NCBI RefSeq assembly: GCF_018224955.1
Contig: NZ_JAGTUU010000001.1
Coordinates: forward strand, 1 to 64,000
DNA: 64,000 bases
Direction: 5' to 3'
From: Thetidibacter halocola
GTDB taxonomy: Bacteria; Pseudomonadota; Alphaproteobacteria; Rhodobacterales; Rhodobacteraceae
The translations under genes and the position numbers were made by a program. Under the pieces are notes generated by a model. The model had not been told where the DNA came from. It worked only from the letters and a program-made list of their open reading frames with translations, and made no database searches. Shown here piece after piece: positions 1-7,918 of the stretch. The stretch's first letter is position 1. Every line of letters begins with the position of its first letter.

Positions 1-147
1 CGTCAGGTTCTTCACACCGCTGTCGACGATCGCCTGGATCAGAAGTTCCGGAATGCCGCAAAGACCGAAGCCACCAGACGCGATCAGCATGCCGTCATGC
101 AGCACACCCTCCAGCGCCTCGGCCGCACTGCCGTAGACCTTTTTCAT
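1..147 (-). CDS. 3-oxoacid CoA-transferase subunit A (5' part only)
   Basis: Only the first 49 codons are inside the window; the gene continues past the left edge. The start is ATG at 147, preceded on the minus strand by an AGGA-type ribosome binding site. The peptide begins MKKVYGSAAEALEGVL and contains GGFGLCGIPE, the signature of subunit A of class I CoA-transferases (AtoD/ScoA/PcaI type). These enzymes move CoA from succinyl-CoA or acetyl-CoA to a 3-oxo acid. Its start overlaps the stop of the BKACE gene by four bases (ATGA), so the two are translationally coupled. A subunit B gene is expected just outside the window. The substrate (3-oxoadipate or acetoacetate) cannot be told from the fragment. 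Confidence 0.85.
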   Translation of the reverse strand, partial: MKKVYGSAAEALEGVLHDGMLIASGGFGLCGIPELLIQAIVDSGVKNLT

Positions 148-1004
148 GCCGCTTGTCCTTCCTCGTTTTCGCCCGGCATCCGCAGCCCGAGGATCTGCCG
201 CGCCTCCTGCCATGTGGCCACCGGGCGGCCGTTTCGGTTGCAGATGTCGACCGCGCGGCGCACAAGCGCGGCATTGGACGGCGCCAGCCGGTCGCGGTCG
301 AGCCGCACGTTGTCCTCGAGCCCGGTGCGGGCATGACCGCCCGCGGCAATGGCCCATTCGTTCAGCTTCAGCTGGTTCGATCCGATGCCAGCAGCGCACC
401 ACGGTGCGTCCTCACCGAACAGCCGGCGTACGGTGTGGATGTAGTAATCGAACACGTCGCGATCGACGGGCATGGCGTTCTTCACACCCATCACGAACTG
501 CACGTATGGCGTGCCCGCAAGCTGCCCCTTGTCGGCCATCTCTTTGGCTTTCAGGATATGGCTCAGGTCAAAGGCCTCGATCTCGGGCTTGACGTCGTAT
601 TTCAGCATTTCGGCCGCCAGCCAGTCGACCAGATCTGGCGGGTTCTCGTAGACGCGGGTCGGAAAGTTGTTGGACCCCACCGACAGCGACGCCATGTCAG
701 GCCGCAAGGACAGCATCCCGCCGCGCGTGTGGCCTGCCCCCGAGCGACCGCCGGTCGAGAACTGGATGATCATGCCGGGGCAATGCTGCTCCAGCCCTTC
801 CTTGAGGCGGGCGAATTTCTCGGGGTCCGAGGACGGGGTCTCATCGTCGTTGCGCACATGGGCATGGACGATGGTCGCCCCTGCCTCGAAGGCCTCGTGG
901 GTCGATTCCACCTGTTCCGAAACGGTAATCGGCACCGCGGGATTGTTGGCCTTGGTCGGCAGGCTGCCGGTGATGGCCACGCAGATCATGCAAGGGTTTG
1001 TCAT
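144..1004 (-). CDS. Beta-keto acid cleavage enzyme (BKACE, DUF849 family)
   Basis: This 286-residue protein belongs to the BKACE family (prototype Kce, 3-keto-5-aminohexanoate cleavage enzyme). The family condenses a 3-keto acid with acetyl-CoA and splits the product into acetoacetate and a new acyl-CoA, using Zn2+ in a TIM barrel. The zinc ligands seen are H47 and H49 (motif HAHVRN) and E230 (TGLEDN), matching His46/His48/Glu230 of Kce. The family's FSTGG segment is at about 82-86. It overlaps the CoA-transferase start by four bases and lies in a leftward operon with an enol-lactonase-like hydrolase. I infer, without proof, that it acts on a late ring-cleavage intermediate such as 3-oxoadipate. 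The ribosome binding site before ATG 1004 is weak, and Met6 is an alternative start. Confidence 0.85.
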   Translation of the reverse strand: MTNPCMICVAITGSLPTKANNPAVPITVSEQVESTHEAFEAGATIVHAHVRNDDETPSSDPEKFARLKEGLEQHCPGMIIQFSTGGRSGAGHTRGGMLSLRPDMASLSVGSNNFPTRVYENPPDLVDWLAAEMLKYDVKPEIEAFDLSHILKAKEMADKGQLAGTPYVQFVMGVKNAMPVDRDVFDYYIHTVRRLFGEDAPWCAAGIGSNQLKLNEWAIAAGGHARTGLEDNVRLDRDRLAPSNAALVRRAVDICNRNGRPVATWQEARQILGLRMPGENEEGQAA

Positions 1005-1056
1005 CTGGGTCTTTCGCTGTCTGGCTGAGGCGCGATGCGCCGGTCATGGCCTCGGT

Positions 1057-1206
1057 TCAGGAGTGCGACACCGCGCCGGGACGCTCGGCTGTCCTGTCAG
1101 GCCGGGTGAGCGCCGCCCGATCCTCGTCGGTGAAGAACATCCAGGCTGAGTCAGCCGTGGTGTGTTTCGTGCAGCCCGGGCAGGGCTTGTCGGCGTTCTT
1201 GCACAT
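1057..1206 (-). CDS. 49-residue cysteine-rich small protein
   Basis: A small open frame fills most of the gap between the hydrolase and BKACE genes. Its ATG (1206) follows a very strong ribosome binding site (GGAGGAGG, four-base spacer). The peptide starts MCKNADKPCPGCTKHTT and has three cysteines as C-x6-C-x2-C near the N-terminus, then an acidic/aromatic stretch (WMFFTDEDRAAL). This could bind a metal or a cluster, but I recognise no named family. Position, direction and the ribosome binding site make it a genuine operon member, 24 bases after the hydrolase stop. The length is full because the frame is closed by a stop at 1057-1059. Confidence 0.6.
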   Translation of the reverse strand: MCKNADKPCPGCTKHTTADSAWMFFTDEDRAALTRPDRTAERPGAVSHS

Positions 1207-1230
1207 GGGTCCTCCTCCCTTGCGGTCGTC

Positions 1231-2088
1231 TCAGGCCGCCCTTGCGGCGGGTTGCGGCATCTTCCCGAGAGCCTCGACGAAGAATGGGCGGAACCCCTCG
1301 GGGTGCTCGCTCATCGGGAAGTGGCCGAGTTCTTCCATCACAGCCAGCGTCGCGCCGGGAATGGCAGCGGCGGTCCGGCGGGCGTCCTCGGGCGTGCAGG
1401 TCAGGTCATAGGCGCCGACGAGTATGTGCACAGGCGTCTTCCGCGTGTCGATGGTCGGGAGACGCGCGATCAGGCTGTCGTCCTTCGTGTAGAAGCTGAG
1501 GTCACCCCGGAACACGCCCGGCCCGCTCTGCATGAACATCCACAGCGTGTTCCAGCGCTCGGCTTCGGGCGCGAAGGGAGAGATGTTGGCCGAAACCAGT
1601 GCCGCGCCCATCTCGCCGCCATGGGCATCGGGGCGGTGGAACCAGTCGATGTCATACCAGGCGGGTTGGAAATCCGACGCCTCGATGGCGATGAAGCCGC
1701 TGAACTTGTGGCCGTGCAGCGCCGCCAGTTGCAGCGCGATACGGCCACCCATGGAACAGCCCGCCAGGATAGGCCGATCGAGGCCGAGTCCGTCGATCAC
1801 GGCAAGGACCGTCTCGATGTAGGCCTCGGTGGTCAGCAGGTATTCCTGCGTCTCGAAGCCTTCGGGCGGCAGGGACTTGCCGTGCCAAGGCATGTCGAAA
1901 GCGATCAGGCGGTTCGACGCGGTGATTCCAGCGTCGTTCATCAGGTGGCGCCACTGGCGGGTGTCGGCGCCCGCCGTATGCAGGCAGAGGACCGGGCGGC
2001 CCTGGCCGGCTTCCTCGAAATAGATGCGGCGGGGGGCACCGCCGACTGTCACGGTCAGATACCGGCCGGTGATGGGTTCGATGGTCAT
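1231..2088 (-). CDS. Alpha/beta hydrolase, 3-oxoadipate enol-lactonase-like
   Basis: 285-residue alpha/beta-hydrolase. The oxyanion-hole region is LHTAGADTRQW, the nucleophile elbow is GCSMGG (catalytic Ser), and the C-terminal part has an Asp loop (VGAYDLTC) and a late His (ELGHFPMSEHPE). In an ortho-cleavage locus the expected role is hydrolysis of 3-oxoadipate enol-lactone (PcaD/CatD), but the fold is common and C-C bond hydrolases look similar, so the substrate is inferred from neighbours. The frame stays open well upstream. I chose ATG 2088 because the stop of the preceding gene overlaps it (ATGA) and the conserved fold begins just after it (TGRYLTVTVGGAPRRIYFEEAG). Confidence 0.75.
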   Translation of the reverse strand: MTIEPITGRYLTVTVGGAPRRIYFEEAGQGRPVLCLHTAGADTRQWRHLMNDAGITASNRLIAFDMPWHGKSLPPEGFETQEYLLTTEAYIETVLAVIDGLGLDRPILAGCSMGGRIALQLAALHGHKFSGFIAIEASDFQPAWYDIDWFHRPDAHGGEMGAALVSANISPFAPEAERWNTLWMFMQSGPGVFRGDLSFYTKDDSLIARLPTIDTRKTPVHILVGAYDLTCTPEDARRTAAAIPGATLAVMEELGHFPMSEHPEGFRPFFVEALGKMPQPAARAA

Positions 2089-2465
2089 GCGGCTTGCTCC
2101 TCTTTCGCGCGGGCAAGGGTAAGCACTTCCTTGAAGAAGCGCAGGGTCTTGACGAGGCTCAGGATGTCGCCGTCGATCCGACCGCGCCCGATCTTCACAA
2201 GCCCGAAGATGTCGTGGAAACCCGGCGCGGGCCGCGCCTGCCAGAACTGCGCCAGCGCCTCGGCATCCGTGCGCAGGGCGAAACGCCAGGGCGTCTTGCG
2301 GCTGGGCCCTTCGGTGACCGAGACGATGCGCCCCTTCTCGAAGGTCAGGTAGTATTCGGCGCCGCCGACCTCGATCAGCACCGTCTCGGAAAACAGCCGG
2401 CCAAGGCGTTGTAGGTGCGGTGTCGCGTCGAGTTGCGATTGGATTGTCCTGAAGGTGTCGATCAC
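2085..2465 (-). CDS. SCP2-like small protein in the aromatic operon
   Basis: 126 residues from a GTG start at 2465, which has GAGG just upstream; no ATG start fits. The middle part (VEVGG-type strand, YYLTFEKGRIVSVTEG, then FALRTDAEALAQFW and DGDILSLVKTLRFFKEVL) resembles a sterol-carrier-protein-2 fold: beta strands followed by a helix and a hydrophobic C-terminal helix. No catalytic motif is visible. It is the first gene of the leftward hydrolase-BKACE-CoA-transferase operon and ends in a four-base overlap with the hydrolase. A lipid- or hydrophobic-ligand-binding role is suggested by the fold only. It is not a muconolactone isomerase by sequence. Confidence 0.6.
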   Translation of the reverse strand: MIDTFRTIQSQLDATPHLQRLGRLFSETVLIEVGGAEYYLTFEKGRIVSVTEGPSRKTPWRFALRTDAEALAQFWQARPAPGFHDIFGLVKIGRGRIDGDILSLVKTLRFFKEVLTLARAKEEQAA

Positions 2466-2537
2466 CTGCGCCTCGCTTTCGTTCCTGTGGATGCAAGGGT
2501 GGTGCCATGACAGGGCAGGGCGGGGCCATGCCGGGGC

Positions 2538-2607
2538 GGGTATGGGGCGATACCCGGCGCCACATGCCCGCGACGGCCCTGCATCCGTCATGGTATCATC
2601 CGATACC
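2538..2607. promoter_or_regulatory. Two GTAT-N6-ATAC dyads between divergent catabolic genes
   Basis: The divergent promoter region contains GGGTAT-N6-ATACCC (2538-2555) and GGTATC-N4-GATACC (2592-2607), both with the core GTAT-N6-ATAC. Their centres are 53 bp apart, close to five helical turns. LysR-type regulators of catechol pathways bind short interrupted dyads, and a CatR/CatM-like gene lies at 3683. That these are its operators is inference; known CatM/BenM sites have the reverse half-site order (ATAC-N7-GTAT). Confidence 0.4.
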
Positions 2608-2712
2608 GGCGCAGGCATTGGGCCGGGGCGCGGTTTCGGCCAAGCCTGATGGCAGACGGGGGCCTGACGCCTCCCGCCAACGGACCAAAGACCGCCAGGA
2701 GGAGGAAAACCC

Positions 2713-3588
2713 ATGGGCATCGTCAATCAGGACAACATCACCGACGTGGTGATCGACAGCCTCGGCAAGCACGGTGAAATCACCGACCGCGAGCGCGAGA
2801 TCGCCACATCGTTGATCAGGCACCTACACGGCTTCATCAAGGACGTGAAGCTGCAGCACAGCGAATTCCTCGCCGCGTGCGACTACCTCGCCCGCGCCGG
2901 CAAGCTCTGCAATGACAACCGCCAGGAGTTCATCCTGCTGGGCGACATCCTGGGTGTCGAGGTGCTGGTCGACATGATGACCAACCCGGTCGAGGGCAAC
3001 GAGAGCGAGTCCACCGTGCTCGGCCCGTTCTACCGCGAGAACCCGCCGGTCCTGCCCAAGGGCGCCTCGACCATCCAGAAGCACTATGACAACGAGGAAA
3101 CCGCCTATTTCGAGGGTTACATCAAGGATGAAAACGGCCGCGGCATCGCTGGGGTGACTCTGGACGTCTGGGAAGACGCGCCGAACGGCATCTACGAGAA
3201 CCTCGACCCCGACCAGCCGGAATACAACCTGCGCGGCCGGTTCGAGACCGACGAGAACGGCCATTACGCATTTGTCGCCGTCCGTCCCGTGCCATATCCG
3301 ATCCCCGATGACGAGACCGCCGGAGAGCTGCTGCGCTTCATGGGCCATCATCCGAACCGCCCCGGCCACATGCACTTCATCATCTCGAAAGAGGGCTACC
3401 GTCCGCTGATCAGCCAGATCTACGACGCCGACAGCGCGTGGTTGGACGAGGACAGCGTGTTCGCCGTCAAGGAAAGCCTGATCGGCAAGTTCAAGCCCGC
3501 GGCGCCGGAGCTGGGCACCGACCTGCACTTCACCTTCGACTTCGTGCTGAAGACCGCTGCCGACGCCAAGGCGCTTGCCGCCGAGTGA
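2713..3588 (+). CDS. Intradiol ring-cleavage dioxygenase (catechol/hydroxyquinol 1,2-dioxygenase)
   Basis: 291 residues with an AGGAGGA ribosome binding site before ATG 2713. It has the N-terminal helical dimerisation domain (about 1-100) and the beta-sandwich catalytic domain. Predicted Fe(III) ligands are Y161, Y195, H219 and H221 (spacing 34-24-2, as in intradiol enzymes). The motif STVLGPFY is at 100-107. The segments VPYPIPDDETAGELLRFMG and HPNRPGHMHF resemble hydroxyquinol 1,2-dioxygenases more than classical CatA. The neighbouring benABCD and cycloisomerase genes argue that catechol is at least one substrate, giving cis,cis-muconate. Transcribed away from the hydrolase-BKACE operon and followed by a terminator. 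Confidence 0.85.
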   Translation: MGIVNQDNITDVVIDSLGKHGEITDREREIATSLIRHLHGFIKDVKLQHSEFLAACDYLARAGKLCNDNRQEFILLGDILGVEVLVDMMTNPVEGNESESTVLGPFYRENPPVLPKGASTIQKHYDNEETAYFEGYIKDENGRGIAGVTLDVWEDAPNGIYENLDPDQPEYNLRGRFETDENGHYAFVAVRPVPYPIPDDETAGELLRFMGHHPNRPGHMHFIISKEGYRPLISQIYDADSAWLDEDSVFAVKESLIGKFKPAAPELGTDLHFTFDFVLKTAADAKALAAE

Positions 3589-3609
3589 CACCGAGACCTC
3601 CCTGTGACT

Positions 3610-3636
3610 GGCCCCCGCATGTCGGGGGCCTTTCTT
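3610..3636 (+). terminator. Rho-independent terminator after the dioxygenase gene
   Basis: Perfect 8-bp stem GGCCCCCG/CGGGGGCC (3610-3617 with 3623-3630), 5-base loop, followed by TTTCTT. It separates the dioxygenase gene from the LysR gene on the same strand. Confidence 0.75.
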
Positions 3637-3682
3637 CGTTCCGGGAGATCACCTAACGTTTCACGAGGGAAGAGGGCCGGGC

Positions 3683-4573
3683 ATGAATTTCAGACAGCTG
3701 ACCTATTTCATCGCAGTCGCCGAGGAACTGCATTTCGGCAGGGCTGCCGAACGGCTGGACATGGCGCAGCCGCCGCTCAGTCGCCAGATCAAGCAGCTGG
3801 AAGAGGAACTGGGCGCCATCCTGTTCAACCGCGGCCGCAGCGCCATCACCCTGACCCAGGCGGGCGAGCGGCTGCTGGAGCGCGGCAAGTCGATCATGGC
3901 CCAGATGGAGGATACGCGACTCGAGGTGCGCCGCCTGGGGCAGGGGGCCGAGGGGCGGCTGCGGATCGGATTTGTCGGCTCGGCCACGTTCGGCATCCTG
4001 CCCAACATTATCAAGTCCTACCGCGCGAACTACCCGGAGGTCAGCCTCAGCCTGATCCCGATGAACAATGCGCAGCTGCACCGGTCGCTGGTATCGCGCG
4101 AGCTGGACGTGGTCTTTGCGCGGCCCGCGCTGAAGGATCCCGAATTCCTGACCAAGGAACTGCTCGAGGAAAAGCTGATCCTCGCGCTGCCGGATATCGT
4201 CGATACCGGGGGCCGCAGCGTGGCCAGGCTGGAGCGCCTGATGACGCACAACCTGATCCTCTACCCGGAATACCCGCGCCCCAGCTACGCCGATTTCGTG
4301 CTGAAGGCGGTGGAGGATGCCGGGTTCGAGGCGCCACTGCGCATCTGGTGCATGGACCTGCAAACGGCGCTGGGTCTGGTCGCGGTGGGCGAGGGCGTCT
4401 GCATCGTTCCCGAATCCGTCGCCAACGCGCCGCGCAAGGGCATGAAGTTCCTGCGCATCGAACCCGAGATCGCGCGCACCGCGCTTTCGTTGAATTATCG
4501 GCTGGACGAGCAGGGCGTGCACGTCCAGAACTTTGTCCGCCTCGCGCAGAAGGTGGCGCGCAAGATCCTTTAG
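3683..4573 (+). CDS. LysR-family regulator, CatR/BenM type
   Basis: 296 residues. The N-terminal winged helix-turn-helix (about 1-60: MNFRQLTYFIAVAEELHFGRAAERL, then QPPLSRQIKQLEEELG) and the substrate-binding domain (GRLRIGFVGSATFGILPNII from about 92) match the CatM/BenM/CatR subgroup, which responds to cis,cis-muconate or benzoate. It lies between the dioxygenase gene and the end of the long leftward operon, and converges on the FAD monooxygenase with a gap of only seven bases. It is the only regulator in the locus, so it probably controls both the dioxygenase and the ben/cat operon. The inducer is inferred. Confidence 0.9.
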   Translation: MNFRQLTYFIAVAEELHFGRAAERLDMAQPPLSRQIKQLEEELGAILFNRGRSAITLTQAGERLLERGKSIMAQMEDTRLEVRRLGQGAEGRLRIGFVGSATFGILPNIIKSYRANYPEVSLSLIPMNNAQLHRSLVSRELDVVFARPALKDPEFLTKELLEEKLILALPDIVDTGGRSVARLERLMTHNLILYPEYPRPSYADFVLKAVEDAGFEAPLRIWCMDLQTALGLVAVGEGVCIVPESVANAPRKGMKFLRIEPEIARTALSLNYRLDEQGVHVQNFVRLAQKVARKIL

Positions 4574-4580
4574 CTTGCCG

Positions 4581-6464
4581 TCACGCCGCCGGGATCAGGA
4601 ACCCGCCGAAAAAGGCGGCAAGCGCCGGGCCGCCGCCCTCCAGCGGCAGCACGGTGGCCACATGCTGGTCCGGCCGGACCACGACCACGCAGCCGCGCGC
4701 GCGGTCGACGCCGCGCAGGGCATGGATGTTCCGGTCCGCGTGCTGGTCGGCGCAAAAGACCTTTTCGTGATCGATCAGCCCGTGCCGTCCCTTGCGCGGT
4801 CTCAGCAGGTCGGCCAGGGCGGCAGTGTCCAGGTCGTGGTGATGGCCGGGATAGATCGCGCGCAGGTCGATCACGTCGTCGGGGTCGGCGCCCCCGGGCG
4901 TGAAGCGCCGTAGCGGCGAGGCCGGATCGTCGGCAAGGAAGGCGAAGAGGGTATTCGCCTCGTCCTGTGCCTCTGTTCCCACGAAGACGAAAACGCGCCA
5001 GCGCCCGTCGGCCTGCACGACGTGGCCCAGATGCATCGGCTTGCCGTCATGGAACCGGATCACCGGCGCCGAATGCAGCCGCGTGCCCATCTGGAACCCG
5101 GTCGCCAGCGCCTGGTGTGCGCCATCCCCGGTCAGGACCGAGGGCGCATAGCGCACCGCGACACCGGCCGTGTAGCGCCCGTGTTCGATGAAGTACTTCT
5201 GGAATGTCGGCGTGTCCTTCCCCCTGGCGCCGTCCGAGCGTTCGGACATGATCCGCGCCCATTCCCGGTCGAAATCGATCAGGTCCTGCGCCACGCCCTG
5301 CCGCTCGGCCGAGTAGCTGTGCAACAGCGACGGCTCGGCCTGCCCACGCAGCACATGCGCCAGTTTCCAGCCGAGGTTGAACGTGTCGCCCATCGAGACG
5401 TTCATCCCCTGGCCGGCCTTGGGGCTGTGGGTATGGCAGGCGTCACCTGCGATGAAGACGCGGGGCAATTGGTGATCCTCGGACCCGGCGGGCACGTCAT
5501 CGAACTTGTCACATAGCCGCTGGCCGATCTCGTAGACCGACCACCAGGCGACCTCCTTCACCTCGAAGGAATACGGCCGCAGGATGCGTCCTGCCGCCGC
5601 GATCAGGTCGTCCACGGTGATCTTGCGGTCGGCCACGCGCTCATCCGCGGCCAGCTTGTCCATCTCGATGTAAAGGCGCACGAGGTAGCCGCCCTCGCGC
5701 GGGATCACCAGGATCGTGCCCTGGTCGGCGGAGCGGATGAGCGACTTGAACCGTATGTCGGGGAAATCGGTGACGCAGAGCACGTCCATCACGCCCCAGG
5801 CATGGTTCGCGGCCTCGCCGCTCAGGCTGCGGCCAATCGCCTTGCGCACCGCGCTTCGCGCCCCGTCGCAGCCGACGACATGGCGGGCGCGCACGGTCTC
5901 GGTCCCGTGCGGGCCGTCGAAGGTAACGGTGACGGGGTGATCCCCCGCCGCCTCGTCGATGTGGAGCGCGTTCATCTCGCGACCATAGTCCGGCACCAGC
6001 CGCGACGGCGAATTGCGCATCACCTCGAGATACATGTCATGCACCCGCGCCTGGTTGAGGATGACATGGGGCATCTCGCTGAGCCCGTCCTCGACATCCC
6101 GGACGCGCCCGTTGCGCATGATCCCGCCATGCCCGTCCGGTTTCCAGAAGGTGTCCTCGTTCACCCAATAAGCCTCTCGCATGACGCGATGCGCGAAACC
6201 GAAGGCCTGGAACATCTCCATCGAGCGGCAGGACACGCCGTCGGCCTGGCCCTTTTCCATCGGGCCATCCTTGCGCTCGACGATCCGGGTCGAGATCTCG
6301 GGAAACTGCGACAGCTGCGCGGCCAGCGTCAGCCCGGCGGGGCCGGCGCCGACGATCAGCACGTCCACCTTGTCCGGCAGCCCCCCGCGCCGTGCCTCGA
6401 CGCCGGGGGCGGGCTCGGCAATGTCGGGATCGCCGGGGCGGAACCCGTTCAGGTGAAACTGCAT
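4581..6464 (-). CDS. FAD-dependent aromatic monooxygenase (phenol 2-monooxygenase / 3-hydroxybenzoate 4-hydroxylase type)
   Basis: 627 residues from ATG 6464, which has GGGAGG five bases upstream; upstream in-frame codons overlap livF and are not used. The Rossmann GxGxxG (VGAGPAGL) is at about 39-44, the second FAD motif is GDACHTHSPKAGQGMN, and the C-terminal third is the thioredoxin-like domain found in phenol hydroxylase and MobA. It adds a hydroxyl group ortho to an existing one using NAD(P)H and O2. It is the last gene of the leftward operon (20 bases after livF). Phenol, 3-hydroxybenzoate and resorcinol are all plausible substrates; the sequence alone does not decide. Confidence 0.85.
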   Translation of the reverse strand: MQFHLNGFRPGDPDIAEPAPGVEARRGGLPDKVDVLIVGAGPAGLTLAAQLSQFPEISTRIVERKDGPMEKGQADGVSCRSMEMFQAFGFAHRVMREAYWVNEDTFWKPDGHGGIMRNGRVRDVEDGLSEMPHVILNQARVHDMYLEVMRNSPSRLVPDYGREMNALHIDEAAGDHPVTVTFDGPHGTETVRARHVVGCDGARSAVRKAIGRSLSGEAANHAWGVMDVLCVTDFPDIRFKSLIRSADQGTILVIPREGGYLVRLYIEMDKLAADERVADRKITVDDLIAAAGRILRPYSFEVKEVAWWSVYEIGQRLCDKFDDVPAGSEDHQLPRVFIAGDACHTHSPKAGQGMNVSMGDTFNLGWKLAHVLRGQAEPSLLHSYSAERQGVAQDLIDFDREWARIMSERSDGARGKDTPTFQKYFIEHGRYTAGVAVRYAPSVLTGDGAHQALATGFQMGTRLHSAPVIRFHDGKPMHLGHVVQADGRWRVFVFVGTEAQDEANTLFAFLADDPASPLRRFTPGGADPDDVIDLRAIYPGHHHDLDTAALADLLRPRKGRHGLIDHEKVFCADQHADRNIHALRGVDRARGCVVVVRPDQHVATVLPLEGGGPALAAFFGGFLIPAA

Positions 6465-6483
6465 GGCATCCTCCCGGATTGTG

Positions 6484-7182
6484 TCAGACGCCCAGCCAGG
6501 TGTGCTGCGCCGTCTCGTCAGCCTTGATCGCTTCGGCGCTGCCTGTCCAGACGACCTGTCCCTTGCTGACGACCACCACGTCATCCGCAAGCGAGGTTGC
6601 AAAGCCGAAATTCTGCTCCACCAGGATCATCGACAGCCCTTCGGCCTTCAATTCCTGCAACTTGTCGTGGATCAGCTTGACGATGATCGGGGCCAGCCCC
6701 TCGGTCGGCTCATCCAGGATCAAGAGGCGCGGGTTCATCAGCAGGGCGCGGGCGATAGCCAGCATCTGCTGTTCGCCACCCGACAATTGCGTCCCGCCAT
6801 TGTCCAGCCGTTCGCCGAGGCGCGGGAACAAGTCCAGCACCCGCTCCATCGTCCAGTCTGCGCCTTCGGCCCCGAACCGGCTGGCGGCGATTTCGAGGTT
6901 CTCTCGCACCGAGAGCGACGGAAAGATATCGCGCGTCTCGGGGACGTAGGCGATGCCGGTCCGGGCGACATCGAAGGGGCGCGCCGGGATCGGTTTGCCG
7001 TCAAAGGCGATCTGCCCGGATTTGACCGGCAGCAGACCCATGATGGTCTTGAGCGTCGTGGACTTGCCCGCGCCGTTGCGGCCGAGGATGGCCAGGACCC
7101 GGCCCTGTTTCGCCTCAAGTGTCAGGCCATGCAGGACCTGCGTCTCGCCGTAGCCGGACTGCACTGCGTTGAGTTCAAGCAT
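6484..7182 (-). CDS. livF: ABC transporter ATP-binding protein, LivF type
   Basis: 232 residues with Walker A (GRNGAGKST), Q-loop, signature LSGGEQQML, Walker B (LLILDEPTEGL) and the switch His replaced by Q in ILVEQN, as usual for LivF. One of two ATPases of a five-gene branched-chain-amino-acid-family importer. It overlaps livG by eight bases. Because the importer genes sit between benD and an aromatic hydroxylase, the transported substrate is probably an aromatic acid such as benzoate rather than leucine; this is inference from context. Confidence 0.92.
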   Translation of the reverse strand: MLELNAVQSGYGETQVLHGLTLEAKQGRVLAILGRNGAGKSTTLKTIMGLLPVKSGQIAFDGKPIPARPFDVARTGIAYVPETRDIFPSLSVRENLEIAASRFGAEGADWTMERVLDLFPRLGERLDNGGTQLSGGEQQMLAIARALLMNPRLLILDEPTEGLAPIIVKLIHDKLQELKAEGLSMILVEQNFGFATSLADDVVVVSKGQVVWTGSAEAIKADETAQHTWLGV

Positions 7183-7918
7183 CTTCCCAACTCCCCAGGT
7201 AAATGTCCTTCAGCAGTTTCGACCCGCGCGCTTCTTCCGGCAGGCCGTCGAACACCACCTCGCCGTAGTTCAGCACGGTGATCGTGTCGGCCACGTCGAA
7301 TGCAAGGTCCATGTCGTGCTCGATGATGAGCAGCGTCAGGTCGCGCGGCAGGCCGTTGAGCAGGTCGTGGAACCCTTTGGCCATCTCCGGGCCGACGCCG
7401 CTGGTGGGTTCGTCCATCAGCAGGACGAGCGGCCGTGTCGCCAGCGCGACGCCCACCTCCAGCTGGCGACGCACGCCATAGCTGATCTCCGACACTTTCG
7501 CGTGCAGGAAGGGCATCAGACGGACCTGTTCGGCCACCTCGGCGACGATCTCGCGCACCTCGGGCTTGGCCAGGCTGTCGGACCACAGTCGCGTGGCGTG
7601 GCCGGTGTGAACCGCCGCCGCGAGGCCAAGGTTCTCCTCCACCGTCAGCCCGTCGAACAGCGTGTTCTTCTGGTAGCTGCGCGACAGGCCGCGCCGGGCG
7701 CGTTTGGCCACGGGTAGGGCGGTCACGTCCTCGCCCGCCAGGTGGACCGAGCCGCTGTTTGGCGTCAGTTCCCCCACCAGCAGGTTGAACAGCGTCGTCT
7801 TGCCGGCCCCGTTCGGGCCCAGGATCACGCGGCGCTCGCCGCGCTCCAGTTTCAGCAACACATTTCGGGTGACGTGGACGGCGCCGAAGCTCTTGTCCAG
7901 ATTGCGTGTCTCAAGCAT
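7175..7918 (-). CDS. livG: ABC transporter ATP-binding protein, LivG type
   Basis: 247 residues: Walker A GPNGAGKTT, the LivG-type insertion before the signature (RRGLSRSYQKNTLFDGLTVEENL), and Walker B LVLLMDEPTSGV followed by LIIEHDMDLAF. The usual LSGGQ signature is replaced by the sequence SYGVRRQLEVG, which is common in this subfamily. Overlaps livM by eight bases and livF by eight bases, so all three are translated as a unit. Confidence 0.92.
   Translation of the reverse strand: MLETRNLDKSFGAVHVTRNVLLKLERGERRVILGPNGAGKTTLFNLLVGELTPNSGSVHLAGEDVTALPVAKRARRGLSRSYQKNTLFDGLTVEENLGLAAAVHTGHATRLWSDSLAKPEVREIVAEVAEQVRLMPFLHAKVSEISYGVRRQLEVGVALATRPLVLLMDEPTSGVGPEMAKGFHDLLNGLPRDLTLLIIEHDMDLAFDVADTITVLNYGEVVFDGLPEEARGSKLLKDIYLGSWEDA

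Noticed and set aside
2085-2465. The 126-residue protein as muconolactone isomerase CatC
   Set aside because: It lacks the CatC-type opening and is longer; its pattern is closer to SCP2-like proteins.
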